Assembly (NCBI GenBank): GCA_963752225.1
Contig: CAVVXS010000008.1
Span: 62,001-126,000, forward strand
From: JBBROS01 sp963752225
GTDB lineage: Bacteria; Pseudomonadota; Alphaproteobacteria; Acetobacterales; Acetobacteraceae
DNA: 64,000 nt
Direction: 5' to 3'
In this document: positions 36,015-44,087 of the stretch, piece after piece
Position numbering within the stretch: position 1 is the stretch's first letter
Layout: each line of letters begins with the position of its first letter
Notes under the pieces: generated by a model
Seen by the model: the letters and a program-made list of their open reading frames with translations, nothing else
Databases searched by the model: none
Told to the model about the DNA's origin: nothing
Translations under genes and position numbers: made by a program

Positions 36015-36193
36015 GCGGTCTCCCGATGCGGCGGCACGCGCCCGTGTCGATGGCATGCGGCGCCGCGGGAGATCAAGCCCGCGTGTTGCAGGACGGGGTG
36101 CTCGCCGGGCCGGCTGCCCGCGGCCGGGGGTGCGCCGGCCCGAACCGGCGGCGCCGGGCGACGTTGACCGCCGGCGAAACGGGAGGCGAGGCG

Positions 36194-36403
36194 ATGGCGA
36201 AATTGCCGAAGAAGGGCGACAAGGTGAGCTGGGGCACGTCGCAGGGCGGCACCCACGGCACGGTCGAGAAGGTCGTGACATCGACGACCAAGGTAAAGAG
36301 CCACGTCGCCAAGGCCACAAAGGATGCGCCGCAGGTGCTGGTGAAAAGCGACAAGACCGGCGCTGAGGCGGTGCACAAGCCCGAGGAGCTGAAGCGCCGC
36401 TGA
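36194..36403 (+). CDS. DUF2945 small basic protein
   Basis: 69 residues: KKGDKVSWGTSQGGTHGTVEKVV, then HVAKATKDAPQVLVKSDKTGAEAVHKPEELKR, the full pattern of DUF2945 (also called HVA1-like TUDOR domain). The function in bacteria is unknown; the fold suggests a small beta-barrel that binds protein or nucleic acid. GGAGG lies 7 bases before the ATG. It stands alone, divergent from the yej genes, and is followed by 290 bases without a gene. Confidence 0.85.
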   Translation: MAKLPKKGDKVSWGTSQGGTHGTVEKVVTSTTKVKSHVAKATKDAPQVLVKSDKTGAEAVHKPEELKRR

Positions 36404-36413
36404 AGCGCTTCCC

Positions 36414-36427
36414 GAGCCGATCGGCTC
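36414..36427. repeat. 14-bp perfect palindrome GAGCCGATCGGCTC
   Basis: It lies 11 bases after the DUF2945 stop. It may act as a weak terminator stem or a protein site. It is the first of two clear inverted repeats in the 36404-36693 gap, where no gene is seen. Confidence 0.4.
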
Positions 36428-36468
36428 CGGAGCAGCGCTCTCGAACGGAATAGATCGAGCAACTTGAT

Positions 36469-36495
36469 CCGTCCGAACCGATCCCGTTCGGGCGG
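36469..36495 (+). terminator. Ten-pair hairpin in the gap after the DUF2945 gene
   Basis: CCGTCCGAAC (36469-36478) pairs with GTTCGGGCGG (36486-36495), including one G-U pair, across a 7-base loop. There is no T-run. It could be a terminator for the DUF2945 transcript or a structured RNA. The function is inferred only from the fold. Confidence 0.35.
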
Positions 36496-36693
36496 ATGGG
36501 TGCTGTCGCTGATCGCTCGGCGATGGCGCCCGTCAAACGCTCGGAGCGGGCGTGAAAACGGTGGGAAAGGGCTGCCGTAACGCATCCGGCACGGGGGCCG
36601 GGTCCGTAAGATCGGGGCGAGGCCGAGCGGCTCCGCGTTGGACGGAGTGCGGCCCTGATCGAGCGGATAGAACGAAGTGCGGTCACGCTCGAG

Positions 36694-37146
36694 TTGCGGC
36701 CCGACGCCGAACCGGCCCTCGCCACGGCCTTGGCCGGCATGGGACTGCACCTCCCGCGGGCCGGCCGCTTCACCGAAACAGGCGGCTTGCTGCTGGCGCG
36801 CGCCGACCCGTTTCGGGTGATGGCCTTGCGGACCGGCCCGGGCGCGCTGCTGCGGGCGGAGTTGGCGCCGCTCGGATCGCTGGTCACGCTGCGGGACGAG
36901 CCGGATGGCGGGCTCGGCGTCCGCTTGTCCGGGCTGGGCGTGGCGGCTCGGCTGCGGCTGCTGCTGCCGCTCGACCTGCATCCCGAGCGGTTCGGCAGCG
37001 GGCGCTGCGCCCGGGTGGTGGTGGCGCACCTCAGCATCATCGTGCTGCGCCACCGGATGGAGGAGTTCGAGTTGCAGTGCGGCCACGCGTATGCGGAGAG
37101 CTTCTTCCGCAGCGTCGTGGCGGCAATGGCGGCCATCATCGCCTGA
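36694..37146 (+). CDS. Orphan sarcosine-oxidase gamma-subunit-like protein
   Basis: 150 residues if the TTG at 36694 is used. The frame is open from 36610, but no ATG or GTG start is seen. The C-terminal half fits the SoxG pattern: LRLLLPLDLHPERFGSGRCARVVVAHLSIIVLRHR, then a hydrophobic end AESFFRSVVAAMAAI. In heterotetrameric sarcosine oxidase the gamma subunit helps the folate-linked reaction, but no soxA, soxB or soxD is present. It may be a remnant or a repurposed GcvT-like domain. The family call is moderate. Confidence 0.5.
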   Translation: MRPDAEPALATALAGMGLHLPRAGRFTETGGLLLARADPFRVMALRTGPGALLRAELAPLGSLVTLRDEPDGGLGVRLSGLGVAARLRLLLPLDLHPERFGSGRCARVVVAHLSIIVLRHRMEEFELQCGHAYAESFFRSVVAAMAAIIA

Positions 37147-37164
37147 CGCTATAACCGGCCGCGT

Positions 37165-37241
37165 GCGCCCTTAGCTCAGTTGGATAGAGCGGCGGCCTTC
37201 TAATCCGCATGTCGGGGGTTCGAATCCCTCAGGGCGCGCCA
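37165..37241 (+). tRNA. tRNA-Arg (anticodon TCT)
   Basis: A 77-base cloverleaf. Acceptor stem GCGCCCT / AGGGCGC, D-arm with TAGCTCAGTTGGATAGAGC, anticodon loop CTTCTAA giving TCT, variable loop, T-arm GGGGGTTCGAATCCCTC, discriminator G and an encoded CCA. It reads arginine AGA and AGG codons, which are rare in a genome this GC-rich. No integrase or second copy of the 3' end is seen downstream, so there is no sign of an inserted element. Confidence 0.97.
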
Positions 37242-37517
37242 CCTGAATATGTCCGGCCCGTGCCGCTTGATCGCGACGTTTCGGCCGCGTCGCCGGGGCA
37301 GTCGGGCCGATCGGGCGTAAATCCTCGCCTGACGGTGGTCGCTCGACCCGCGGTTTGACACGGCATCCGGGATGCGACAGACGGGCGGCCGCGAACCGGG
37401 CGGGCAACTCCGCCGCCGGCCTCAAGGTGAAAGCAGGCCACCGGCCTGACGGCGGACGCAGGCGATGCCGCCCCGCCGACAACCGCACGGCTTCGAACCG
37501 GGCGAGGGGAGGTGCAG

Positions 37518-38375
37518 ATGGCAGACAGCGACGACATCCGGTATGCCCTCCGCATCCCTAGCGCCCGGCCTGCTGACCGCGAGGTGCTGGAATTGGATGC
37601 GTCCATGGCCGAGCGGGTGGTCCGGCGCTCGGCGGGGCGGGCGCGGTGGCGGCCGCTGCTGTATTCTTGGCTCGCGATCCTCGTGGTGGTCGGGGTCGGC
37701 GGCGGCATCTTGGAGCAATTGGGGCCGCTGCCGCAGCGCCCGCGGCCCCGTGGCGGATCCGGTGGCAGCCCGGCCGCACTCGACCCGGCGATCACGGCGC
37801 CGCCGTTCCTTGCGGGCGCATACGTTGCCGAGCCCGACCCGCCGCCCCGGCCGGCGCCGGCCGGGGTGGCAACGCCGCCACCGCCGCCGGCGGTCAGCCG
37901 CGTCCCGACGCCCGCCGCTCCGCCGACGCTCACACCCATACCTGCGCCGGGGCAGTCGCCGGGGCCGTCACCCCTGCCGGCAGCCATTCCGGGACCCACC
38001 GCGGCGCGGCCCGGCGGTGGCGGCGACAAGCCAGCGCCGCCGGACCCGAAGCCGGCCGATGCGGATCGGAAGGCTGCCGAGGCGAGCGACCGGGTGGTGG
38101 TCATCGTGCACCCGGCCGGGCCGGATGACGGCAAGGCGATCGCGCAGCAATTGGCGACGCGGGCCGGATTGCCGCCCGACCAAGTCGAAACCGGCGAGGC
38201 CGCGACGCAGGTGCCGCGCGCGACCGTGCGGTTCTACGCCGCCGAGGACCACGCGCTGGCCCGCCGCCTCGGCAACGAGCTCGGCGGCATGGGCTACACC
38301 TGGCAGATCGAAAACCAGGCCGGCCGGCCGGCCGGGCGCCGCCGCGGGGTTGACGTGTTCCTGCCCCGGCGCTGA
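37518..38375 (+). CDS. Membrane-anchored proline-rich protein with LytR_C-like domain
   Basis: 285 residues from an ATG with GGGGAGG just upstream. A cytoplasmic N-terminus (about 1-50), one membrane helix (about 50-70, LLYSWLAILVVVGVGGGI), a long Pro/Ala/Gly-rich linker (about 75-195) and a compact C-terminal domain (about 195-285) can be seen. The latter, RVVVIVHPAGPDDGKAIAQQ then VPRATVRFYAAEDHALARRL, resembles LytR_C/SPOR-like domains. It could span the periplasm toward peptidoglycan. The function is unknown. It lies alone between tRNA-Arg and the symporter pair. Confidence 0.7.
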   Translation: MADSDDIRYALRIPSARPADREVLELDASMAERVVRRSAGRARWRPLLYSWLAILVVVGVGGGILEQLGPLPQRPRPRGGSGGSPAALDPAITAPPFLAGAYVAEPDPPPRPAPAGVATPPPPPAVSRVPTPAAPPTLTPIPAPGQSPGPSPLPAAIPGPTAARPGGGGDKPAPPDPKPADADRKAAEASDRVVVIVHPAGPDDGKAIAQQLATRAGLPPDQVETGEAATQVPRATVRFYAAEDHALARRLGNELGGMGYTWQIENQAGRPAGRRRGVDVFLPRR

Positions 38376-38407
38376 GCCCGGTTCGCCGCGTCAACGCACC
38401 TGCCCAC

Positions 38408-39907
38408 TCAGCCGCGCGCGTCGGCGGCGCCGGCGAGAGTCGCCCGCGGCAGCACCAGGTTCGCGATCGTGGCGACGGCGACGTTCAGCACCACCGCGAT
38501 CAGGCCGACATAGATCGTGTAGGTCGTGCCGCCGATGTTGATGGCGTGCAGCGGCTTCAACCCGTCGGTCCATGACAGGTAGCTGCCGCCGAGAAAGCCC
38601 ACCAGCCAGCCGAACAGCAGCGGCGGGGCGCGGAACCAGCGCGAGTAGAGTCCAAACACCACCGCCGGAAACGTTTGCAGGATCCAAAGCCCGCCCAGCA
38701 GCTGCAGATCGAGCGCGTATTGAACCGGTGCGAACAGGATGAACGCCAATGCGCCCAGCTTCACCACCAGGCTGGTGAGCTTGGCTACGCGCGCCTCGCC
38801 CGCCGGGGTGACGGCCGGGTCGATATAGGCCTTCCACACATTGCGGGTGAACAGGTTGGCGGCGCCGATCGACATCACCGCCGCCGGAACCAACGCGCCG
38901 ATCGCGATGGCGGCGAAGGCGAAGCCCGTGAACCAGGGCGAGAACAGTGCCTTGAACAGGGCCGGCACCACGTCGTTCGGCGTCGCCACCTTCACGCCGG
39001 CCGCGTGGCCCATGTAGCCGAGCAGGGCGATGAGCCCGAGCAGCAGGGTGTAGGCCGGCAACAGGATCGCGTTCTTGCGGATAGTCTGCGCCGAGCCGGA
39101 TGCGAAGATGCCGGTCAAGGTATGCGGGTACATGAACGCGGCGAGCGCCGAGCCGAGTGCCAGCGTGGCATAGGGCAGCATCTGCGCCGGGCTCAGCAGC
39201 AGGCCGCCCGCGCCCTTGGCCTTGAAGGCGCTGTCGGCGGCCGCGAACACCGCGCCGTAGCCGCCGAGCTTGGCCGGGATCAGCGCCACCGCCGCCAGCA
39301 CCACGACGTAGATCATCACGTCCTTCACGAACGCGATCAGCGCCGGCGCCCGCAGCCCGGACGAGTACGTGTAAAAGGCGAGGATCAGGAAGGCGGCGAC
39401 CAGCGGCAACTCGCCCTGCAAGCCGAGCGCCTTGATCACCACCTCCATGCCGACGAGCTGCAGCGCGATGTAAGGCATGGTGGCGAGCAGCCCGGTCATC
39501 GCGACCGCCAGCTCGAGCCAGCGCGAGCCGTAGCGGCCGTACACCACGTCCGCCGCCGTCACATAGCCGCCCGCATGCGCGGCCTGCCACAGCAGCGGCA
39601 TGATCAGGAACACGATCGGGTAGACGATGATGGTGTAGGGCAGGGCGAAGAAGCCATAGGCGCCGACGGCGTAGACGAGCGCCGGGACGGCGATCACGGT
39701 GTAGGCGGTGTAGAAGTCGCCGCCGACCAGGAACCAGGTGATCCAGGTGCCGAAGTTGCGGCCGCCCAGCCCCCATTCGTCCAGATGCGCGGCGTCGTCG
39801 GCCCGGCGCCAGCGCGACGCGAAGAAGCCCATCACCGTGACCAGCAGGAAGAACCCGGCGAACACCGCCAGCGCGGTCCAGTCCACGTCCCCGCCGAGCA
39901 CGCTCAT
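38408..39907 (-). CDS. Sodium:solute symporter (SSS), monocarboxylate-type
   Basis: 499 residues with about 13 membrane helices. HLDEWGLGGRNFGTWITWFLVGGDFYTAYT, LQLVGMEVVIKALGL and AIAIGALVPAAVMSIGAANLFTRN are typical of SSS members such as MctP or PanF. They import monocarboxylates or pantothenate with sodium. It is paired with a small DUF3311 protein encoded just upstream; the genes overlap by four bases (ATGA). The pair is a recurrent arrangement. The exact substrate is not clear. Confidence 0.9.
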   Translation of the reverse strand: MSVLGGDVDWTALAVFAGFFLLVTVMGFFASRWRRADDAAHLDEWGLGGRNFGTWITWFLVGGDFYTAYTVIAVPALVYAVGAYGFFALPYTIIVYPIVFLIMPLLWQAAHAGGYVTAADVVYGRYGSRWLELAVAMTGLLATMPYIALQLVGMEVVIKALGLQGELPLVAAFLILAFYTYSSGLRAPALIAFVKDVMIYVVVLAAVALIPAKLGGYGAVFAAADSAFKAKGAGGLLLSPAQMLPYATLALGSALAAFMYPHTLTGIFASGSAQTIRKNAILLPAYTLLLGLIALLGYMGHAAGVKVATPNDVVPALFKALFSPWFTGFAFAAIAIGALVPAAVMSIGAANLFTRNVWKAYIDPAVTPAGEARVAKLTSLVVKLGALAFILFAPVQYALDLQLLGGLWILQTFPAVVFGLYSRWFRAPPLLFGWLVGFLGGSYLSWTDGLKPLHAINIGGTTYTIYVGLIAVVLNVAVATIANLVLPRATLAGAADARG

Positions 39908-40092
39908 CGGCGCGTCTCCTCTTCCGGATGCGGGGTGTTGCGGTAGACGAGCCAGGTCAGGAACGCCGTAACCGGCACCCAGGCGAGCTGGTACCAATAG
40001 AAGAAGGGGAAGCCGAACAGGCTGGGCTCGGCGATGTTGTAGGACGACACCCAGAGCAGGCCGACGAACGGCACCAGCAATAAAATCCACAT
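39904..40092 (-). CDS. DUF3311 small membrane protein
   Basis: 62 residues, two membrane helices: MWILLLVPFVGLLWVSSYN and FPFFYWYQLAWVPVTAFLTWLVYR, the DUF3311 pattern. It is encoded directly before sodium:solute symporters and is thought to be an accessory subunit (compare YhdT with PanF). Its stop overlaps the symporter start. GGAGG and CAGGG lie upstream of the ATG at 40092. The short size makes it easy to miss. Confidence 0.88.
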   Translation of the reverse strand: MWILLLVPFVGLLWVSSYNIAEPSLFGFPFFYWYQLAWVPVTAFLTWLVYRNTPHPEEETRR

Positions 40093-40171
40093 CGGCCCTG
40101 TCCTCCCGCGTTCGCCGTTGCCGGCGAGCAAAAGCCAGGGCGGGAACCCGGTCAAGCGCACGGGGGCGCGA

Positions 40172-41524
40172 TCAGGCGTGGCCGGCGCCGAACCGGTTGG
40201 GCGGCCGGGCCAGGCCGAGGTGATCGCGCAAGGTCGTCCCGGCATAGGCGCGGCGGAACAGGCCGCGGCGCTGCAACTCGGGGACGACCAGGTCGACGAA
40301 CAGCTCGAGCCCGCCCGGATGGAACGGGGCAAGGATGTTGAAGCCGTCGCAGGCGCCCCCGGTGAACCATCGCTCCATCTCGTCGGCAATGTCGGCGGCG
40401 GTGCCGACCAGCGTCCAATGGCCCCGCGCCAGCAGCATGCGATGTGCAATCGCCCCCAGCGTCAGCCCATCGCGGCCGAGGCCGCGGATCATCTCCAGCC
40501 GACCGACCTCGCCCTGCATCGACGGCAGCTCCGGCAGCGGGCCGTCGGGCGGGAACCCGGACAGGTCGTGCTGGACCAGGTCGGACAGGTACGGGATCGC
40601 AAGTTCGGCCGGGGTCAGCGCTTGCAGCCGGTCGTAGCTCGCCTGCGCCTCGGCCCGGGTGCGGCCGACCACCGGCATCAGGCCGGGCAGGATCTTCGGC
40701 GCCCCGGCGGCGCGTCCGGCGCGCTCGGCGGCCGCGCGCAGGGCGGCGGCGCGGGCCTGGGCGGCCGCGAGATCCGTGTTGACGGTGAACACCATGTCGG
40801 CGACGCCGGCCGCCAGCGCCTGCCCGTCACCGGAGGTCCCGGCCTGGATCAGCACCGGGTGGCCTTGCGGCGGCCGCGACACGTTGAGCGGGCCGCGCAC
40901 CGAGAAGAAGGTGCCGTCGTGGTCGAGGTGGTGCACCAGCGCCGGGTCGGCAAAGCGCCCGGTGGCCTGGTCGGCGACGATGGCGCCATCGTCCCAGCTG
41001 TCCCACAAGCCGCGCAACACGTCGACGAACTCGGCGGCGCGCCGGTAGCGGGCGGCATGGTCGAGCAAAGGCGCGCGGCCATGATTGCGCGCTTCCTGCT
41101 CGGTCGACGAGGTGACGATGTTGATCGCCGCCCGGCCGCCGCTCAGGTGATCGAGCGTCGCGAAGCCGCGGGCGACGGCGTAGGGCTCGTGGAACGTGGT
41201 CGACACGGTGGCGGCCAGGCCGATCCGGCGGGTGACCGCGGCCAAGGCGCCCAGCAGGACGGTCGGCTCCGGGCGGATCGTGACGGTATGGCCGATCACT
41301 TCGGGATAGGTGTCGTTGATGCCGACGCCGTCGGAGAAGAACACGAAATCGAAGCATCCGCGCTCGGCGGCTTGCGCCAGCCCGGCGTAGAAGCCGAGGT
41401 CGAGCAGCCCGTTCGGCGGGGTGCCGGGGTGGCGCCATGCGGCGATATGGTTGCCCAGGTTGAACAGGAATGCGCCCAGGTGCATCTGCCGCCCGCCCGG
41501 GGCGGCGCCGTCCGTGTCGTTCAT
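40172..41524 (-). CDS. LLM-class flavin monooxygenase (NtaA/SnaA/DszA type)
   Basis: 450 residues. LGAFLFNLGNHIAAWRHP, FDFVFFSDGVGI, ISTTFHEPYAVARGFATLDHLS-like segments and GGRAAINIVTSS are those of the FMNH2-dependent NtaA/SnaA/DszA subgroup, which oxidises amines or sulfur compounds using reduced flavin from a partner reductase. No flavin reductase gene is adjacent. It lies 32 bases downstream of the LacI regulator on the same strand, so both are probably on one transcript. The substrate is unknown. Confidence 0.9.
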   Translation of the reverse strand: MNDTDGAAPGGRQMHLGAFLFNLGNHIAAWRHPGTPPNGLLDLGFYAGLAQAAERGCFDFVFFSDGVGINDTYPEVIGHTVTIRPEPTVLLGALAAVTRRIGLAATVSTTFHEPYAVARGFATLDHLSGGRAAINIVTSSTEQEARNHGRAPLLDHAARYRRAAEFVDVLRGLWDSWDDGAIVADQATGRFADPALVHHLDHDGTFFSVRGPLNVSRPPQGHPVLIQAGTSGDGQALAAGVADMVFTVNTDLAAAQARAAALRAAAERAGRAAGAPKILPGLMPVVGRTRAEAQASYDRLQALTPAELAIPYLSDLVQHDLSGFPPDGPLPELPSMQGEVGRLEMIRGLGRDGLTLGAIAHRMLLARGHWTLVGTAADIADEMERWFTGGACDGFNILAPFHPGGLELFVDLVVPELQRRGLFRRAYAGTTLRDHLGLARPPNRFGAGHA

Positions 41525-41556
41525 CGCCGCCCACCTGCGTTCGGTCGGGCCGGGTC

Positions 41557-42594
41557 TTACCGCGGCCCTTCTCCGCCGGGAACCCTCGCACCCGGCTGCG
41601 TGGTGCGCCGGATCACCAGCCGCGCCGGCAAGGTTTCCAGCACGCCGCGCCGGGCCTCGGCCGCCGCGCTTTCGTCGAGGATCAGCCGCAGCGTGCGGCG
41701 GATCATGGTCGGCACGTCCTGGTCGAAGCTCGTCAGCTCGTAGGGCGCCCAGGCATCGAGGCCGATATTGTCGTAGCCGAGCACCAGCATATCGCCGGGC
41801 GCATGCAGGCCGGCTTGTCGCAGCCCGTCGAGCAGCCCGAGCGCCATCAGGTCGTTGGCGCAGGCGACCGCCTCGATGCGCGGGGCGGCGCGGAGCAGCG
41901 GCTCGGACGCCGCCAAGCCGCACCCATAGGAGAAGTCGCCGGGCAGCAGGAGCGGCGCCTCCTGCCGGAGATGACGGAGTTGGCGCACGAAGCCTTCCTG
42001 CCGGTCCGCGGGCGCCGGGCTGTCGAGCGGGCCGCCGAGGAAGGCGAAGCGGCGGGCGCCGGCGGCCAGCAGGTGGTCGGCTGCGGCGGCGCCGGCGGCC
42101 AGGTTGTCGAGCGAAACCGAAGACACCCAGGGCGCGCGGATCCGCCCGTTGAAGCACACCACCGGGATGCGCAGGTCCGCGAGCGCCCGCGCAGTGGCCG
42201 GCGACAGCACCGTCAAGGCGCTGACCAGCGCATCCACCCGGTAGCCGGCGATCCGGTCGAGCACTGCGTCGAGCGCATAGTCGCTGTCGAGCTGGATCAG
42301 CACGACCTGCTGCCCGGCGTCCTGCAGCGCAGCGGTGAATTGCTCCAGCACCGCGGCGTAGAACGGGTTGGTCACCGCGCCGACCGCCACCGCCACCAGG
42401 CGCGAGCGGTTCGACATCAGCGCTTGCGGCAGGAAGTTGGGCCGGTATCCGAGCGTTCGGGCCGCGTTCAGCACCTTCTCCCGGGTGGCCGCCGACACGC
42501 TCGCACCGGCCGTGAAGGTGCGCGACACCGCCGACGGCGACACGCCTGCGGCCTGGGCCACCTCGGTCGATGAAACGTAGCGCCGGCCGGGCAA
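41557..42594 (-). CDS. LacI-family transcriptional regulator
   Basis: 345 residues from a TTG preceded by AGGGAGG. The HTH (about 7-56) is SSTEVAQAAGVSPSAVSRTF, with the hinge AARTLGYRPN. The ligand domain is of the periplasmic-binding type (VAVGAVTNPFYAAVLEQF to IRRTTQPGARV). It would repress neighbouring genes until a small ligand binds. A 22-bp perfect palindrome 44 bases upstream of its start is the obvious operator, placed between this gene and the divergent MFS unit. The LLM monooxygenase gene follows on the same strand. Confidence 0.92.
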   Translation of the reverse strand: MPGRRYVSSTEVAQAAGVSPSAVSRTFTAGASVSAATREKVLNAARTLGYRPNFLPQALMSNRSRLVAVAVGAVTNPFYAAVLEQFTAALQDAGQQVVLIQLDSDYALDAVLDRIAGYRVDALVSALTVLSPATARALADLRIPVVCFNGRIRAPWVSSVSLDNLAAGAAAADHLLAAGARRFAFLGGPLDSPAPADRQEGFVRQLRHLRQEAPLLLPGDFSYGCGLAASEPLLRAAPRIEAVACANDLMALGLLDGLRQAGLHAPGDMLVLGYDNIGLDAWAPYELTSFDQDVPTMIRRTLRLILDESAAAEARRGVLETLPARLVIRRTTQPGARVPGGEGPR

Positions 42595-42637
42595 CGCGTG
42601 ATCCTCCCTGAGGCTCCCGTTTGAGTGACGCGGCGTC

Positions 42638-42659
42638 GATTTGCAAGGCCTTGCAAATC
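42638..42659. promoter_or_regulatory. Perfect 22-bp palindrome, probable LacI-family operator
   Basis: Half-site GATTTGCAAGG is followed at once by its exact reverse complement CCTTGCAAATC, with no spacer. The central CpG-free GGCC flanked by TTGCAA matches the general form of LacI-family operators. It lies 44 bases before the regulator start and 78 bases before the divergent microprotein gene, so it could control both directions. A further TTGCAA half occurs near 42690. Confidence 0.75.
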
Positions 42660-42736
42660 CCATGGTGCAGTGCACAATTGCTTGGCGTTGCAACGGCCGT
42701 TCCGGGCGTTGCAGTGCCGGTGAAAGGATCACCCCC

Positions 42737-42874
42737 ATGCCTATGCCACCCCCGTGTGCGTTTCTGCCGCAAAGCTCCGACCGGGCGCTCGAGCGCGCCC
42801 GCCTATGGTTCGGCCTGCTTGCGGCGGCGCTGACCGTCGGCTGCCTGGCCGTATTGCCCGTGCTGGGGAGCTAG
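42737..42874 (+). CDS. 45-residue membrane microprotein
   Basis: A short frame with AAGGATC upstream of the ATG at 42737. The product has a charged N-terminus (SSDRALERARLW) and one C-terminal membrane helix (FGLLAAALTVGCLAVLPVLG). The stop is two bases before the GTG of the MFS exporter, and GGGGAG inside its last codons serves that GTG. It may be a small partner of the transporter or only a leader peptide. No family is recognised. Confidence 0.5.
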   Translation: MPMPPPCAFLPQSSDRALERARLWFGLLAAALTVGCLAVLPVLGS

Positions 42875-42876
42875 CC

Positions 42877-44028
42877 GTGTCGTTGCCGTTGCTCGCGTTG
42901 GCGCTGGCGTCGTTCGGCATCGGCACCACCGAGTTCGTCATCATGGGCCTGCTGCCGGACATCGCCGACGACCTGCAAGTCAGCTTGCCCGGCGCGGGCA
43001 TGCTGGTGTCCGGCTATGCGCTCGGCGTCGCGCTCGGCTCGCCACTGGTGGCGATCGCAATGGCCCGGCTGCCGCGCAAGCAGGCGCTGCTCGGGCTGAT
43101 GGCGCTGTTCGTCGTCGGCAACCTCGGGTGCGCGATGGCCCCCGATTACCGGCTTCTGATGGTCGCCCGCATCGTCACCTCGCTGGCGCACGGCGCGTTC
43201 TTCGGTATCGCCTCGGTGGTTGCCGCCGGGCTCGTGCCGCGCGAGCGCCGGGCTCAGGCGGTGGCGTTCGTGCTGTCCGGGCTGACGCTCGCCAACGTGC
43301 TGGGCGTGCCGTTCGGCACCGCGCTCGGCCAGCAAGCCGGATGGCGCTCCACCTTCTGGGTGGTGTCGGCCGTCGGCGTCCTTGCGGCCGCTGCGATCGC
43401 CTGGGCGCTGCCGGCCGGGCTTGCCGGAACCAAGGACGGGTTGGCCCGGGAACTCGGCGCCTTGCGGCATTGGCGGGTCGCGCTGCCGATGGCGCTGAGC
43501 ATGCTGGCGTCGATCAGCATCTTCAGCGTGTTCACCTACATCACGCCGCTGCTGCGTGAGGCGGCCGAGCTTTCGGCCCATGCGGTGACCCTGACACTGC
43601 TGCTGTTCGGCGTCGGGCTGACGGTCGGCAACCTGCTCGGCGGGCGGCTGGCGGATTGGCGGCTGCGGCCGGCGGTGGCGGGCAGCTTTGCGCTGCTGAT
43701 GCTGGTGCTGGTGCTGTTCACCTACACCAGCCGGTTCGCCGGCCCGGCGGTTGCAACCGTCACACTGTATGGCGCGCTCGCGTTTGCGTTGATCTCGCCG
43801 CTGCAGATGTGGGTGGTCGATGCCGCGCGCGACGCGCCCAACCTCGCCTCGACGCTGAACCAAAGCGCGTTCAACCTGGGCAACTCGATCGGCGCCTGGG
43901 CCGGCGGCGCCGCGCTGACCGCCGGGGTCGCCTATCGCGAGCTGCCCTGGCTCGGCGCCTGCTATGCCGCGATTGGGCTCAGCCTCGCGGTGTTCGCCAT
44001 GCTGCCCCGGGAACACGTCGCTGCCTGA
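42877..44028 (+). CDS. MFS exporter, DHA1 family (AraJ/NepI-like)
   Basis: 383 residues, 12 helices. The start LALASFGIGTTEFVIMGLLPDIADDL is the typical DHA1 opening of AraJ, NepI and sugar-efflux proteins. Motif A is altered (ARLPRKQALLG), and motif C-like GVPFGTALGQQAGWRSTFWV is present. The group exports arabinose, purine nucleosides or drugs by proton antiport. The GTG at 42877 is chosen because of GGGGAG at 42865-42870. It is divergent from the LacI regulator, with the palindrome between them, and is therefore a likely target. Confidence 0.9.
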   Translation: MSLPLLALALASFGIGTTEFVIMGLLPDIADDLQVSLPGAGMLVSGYALGVALGSPLVAIAMARLPRKQALLGLMALFVVGNLGCAMAPDYRLLMVARIVTSLAHGAFFGIASVVAAGLVPRERRAQAVAFVLSGLTLANVLGVPFGTALGQQAGWRSTFWVVSAVGVLAAAAIAWALPAGLAGTKDGLARELGALRHWRVALPMALSMLASISIFSVFTYITPLLREAAELSAHAVTLTLLLFGVGLTVGNLLGGRLADWRLRPAVAGSFALLMLVLVLFTYTSRFAGPAVATVTLYGALAFALISPLQMWVVDAARDAPNLASTLNQSAFNLGNSIGAWAGGAALTAGVAYRELPWLGACYAAIGLSLAVFAMLPREHVAA

Positions 44029-44087
44029 ACCAAACCTGCTGCATCAGGACGAGGTCGGCGGGCGGCGGTAACAGGAGCGCGCCGGGC

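Noticed and set aside
33942..37139. A 1065-codon minus-strand open frame
   Set aside because: It joins noncoding sequence, the yejB N-terminus, out-of-frame yejB and yejE. It is an effect of high GC and the yejB frameshift, not one gene.
37171..37488. Minus-strand frame ending RPEGFEPPTCGLEGRR
   Set aside because: This is the well-known false protein made by reading the antisense strand of a tRNA gene; it overlaps tRNA-Arg completely at its end.
37165..37517. Integration site at tRNA-Arg
   Set aside because: No integrase, no repeated tRNA 3' end and no change of gene content nearby.
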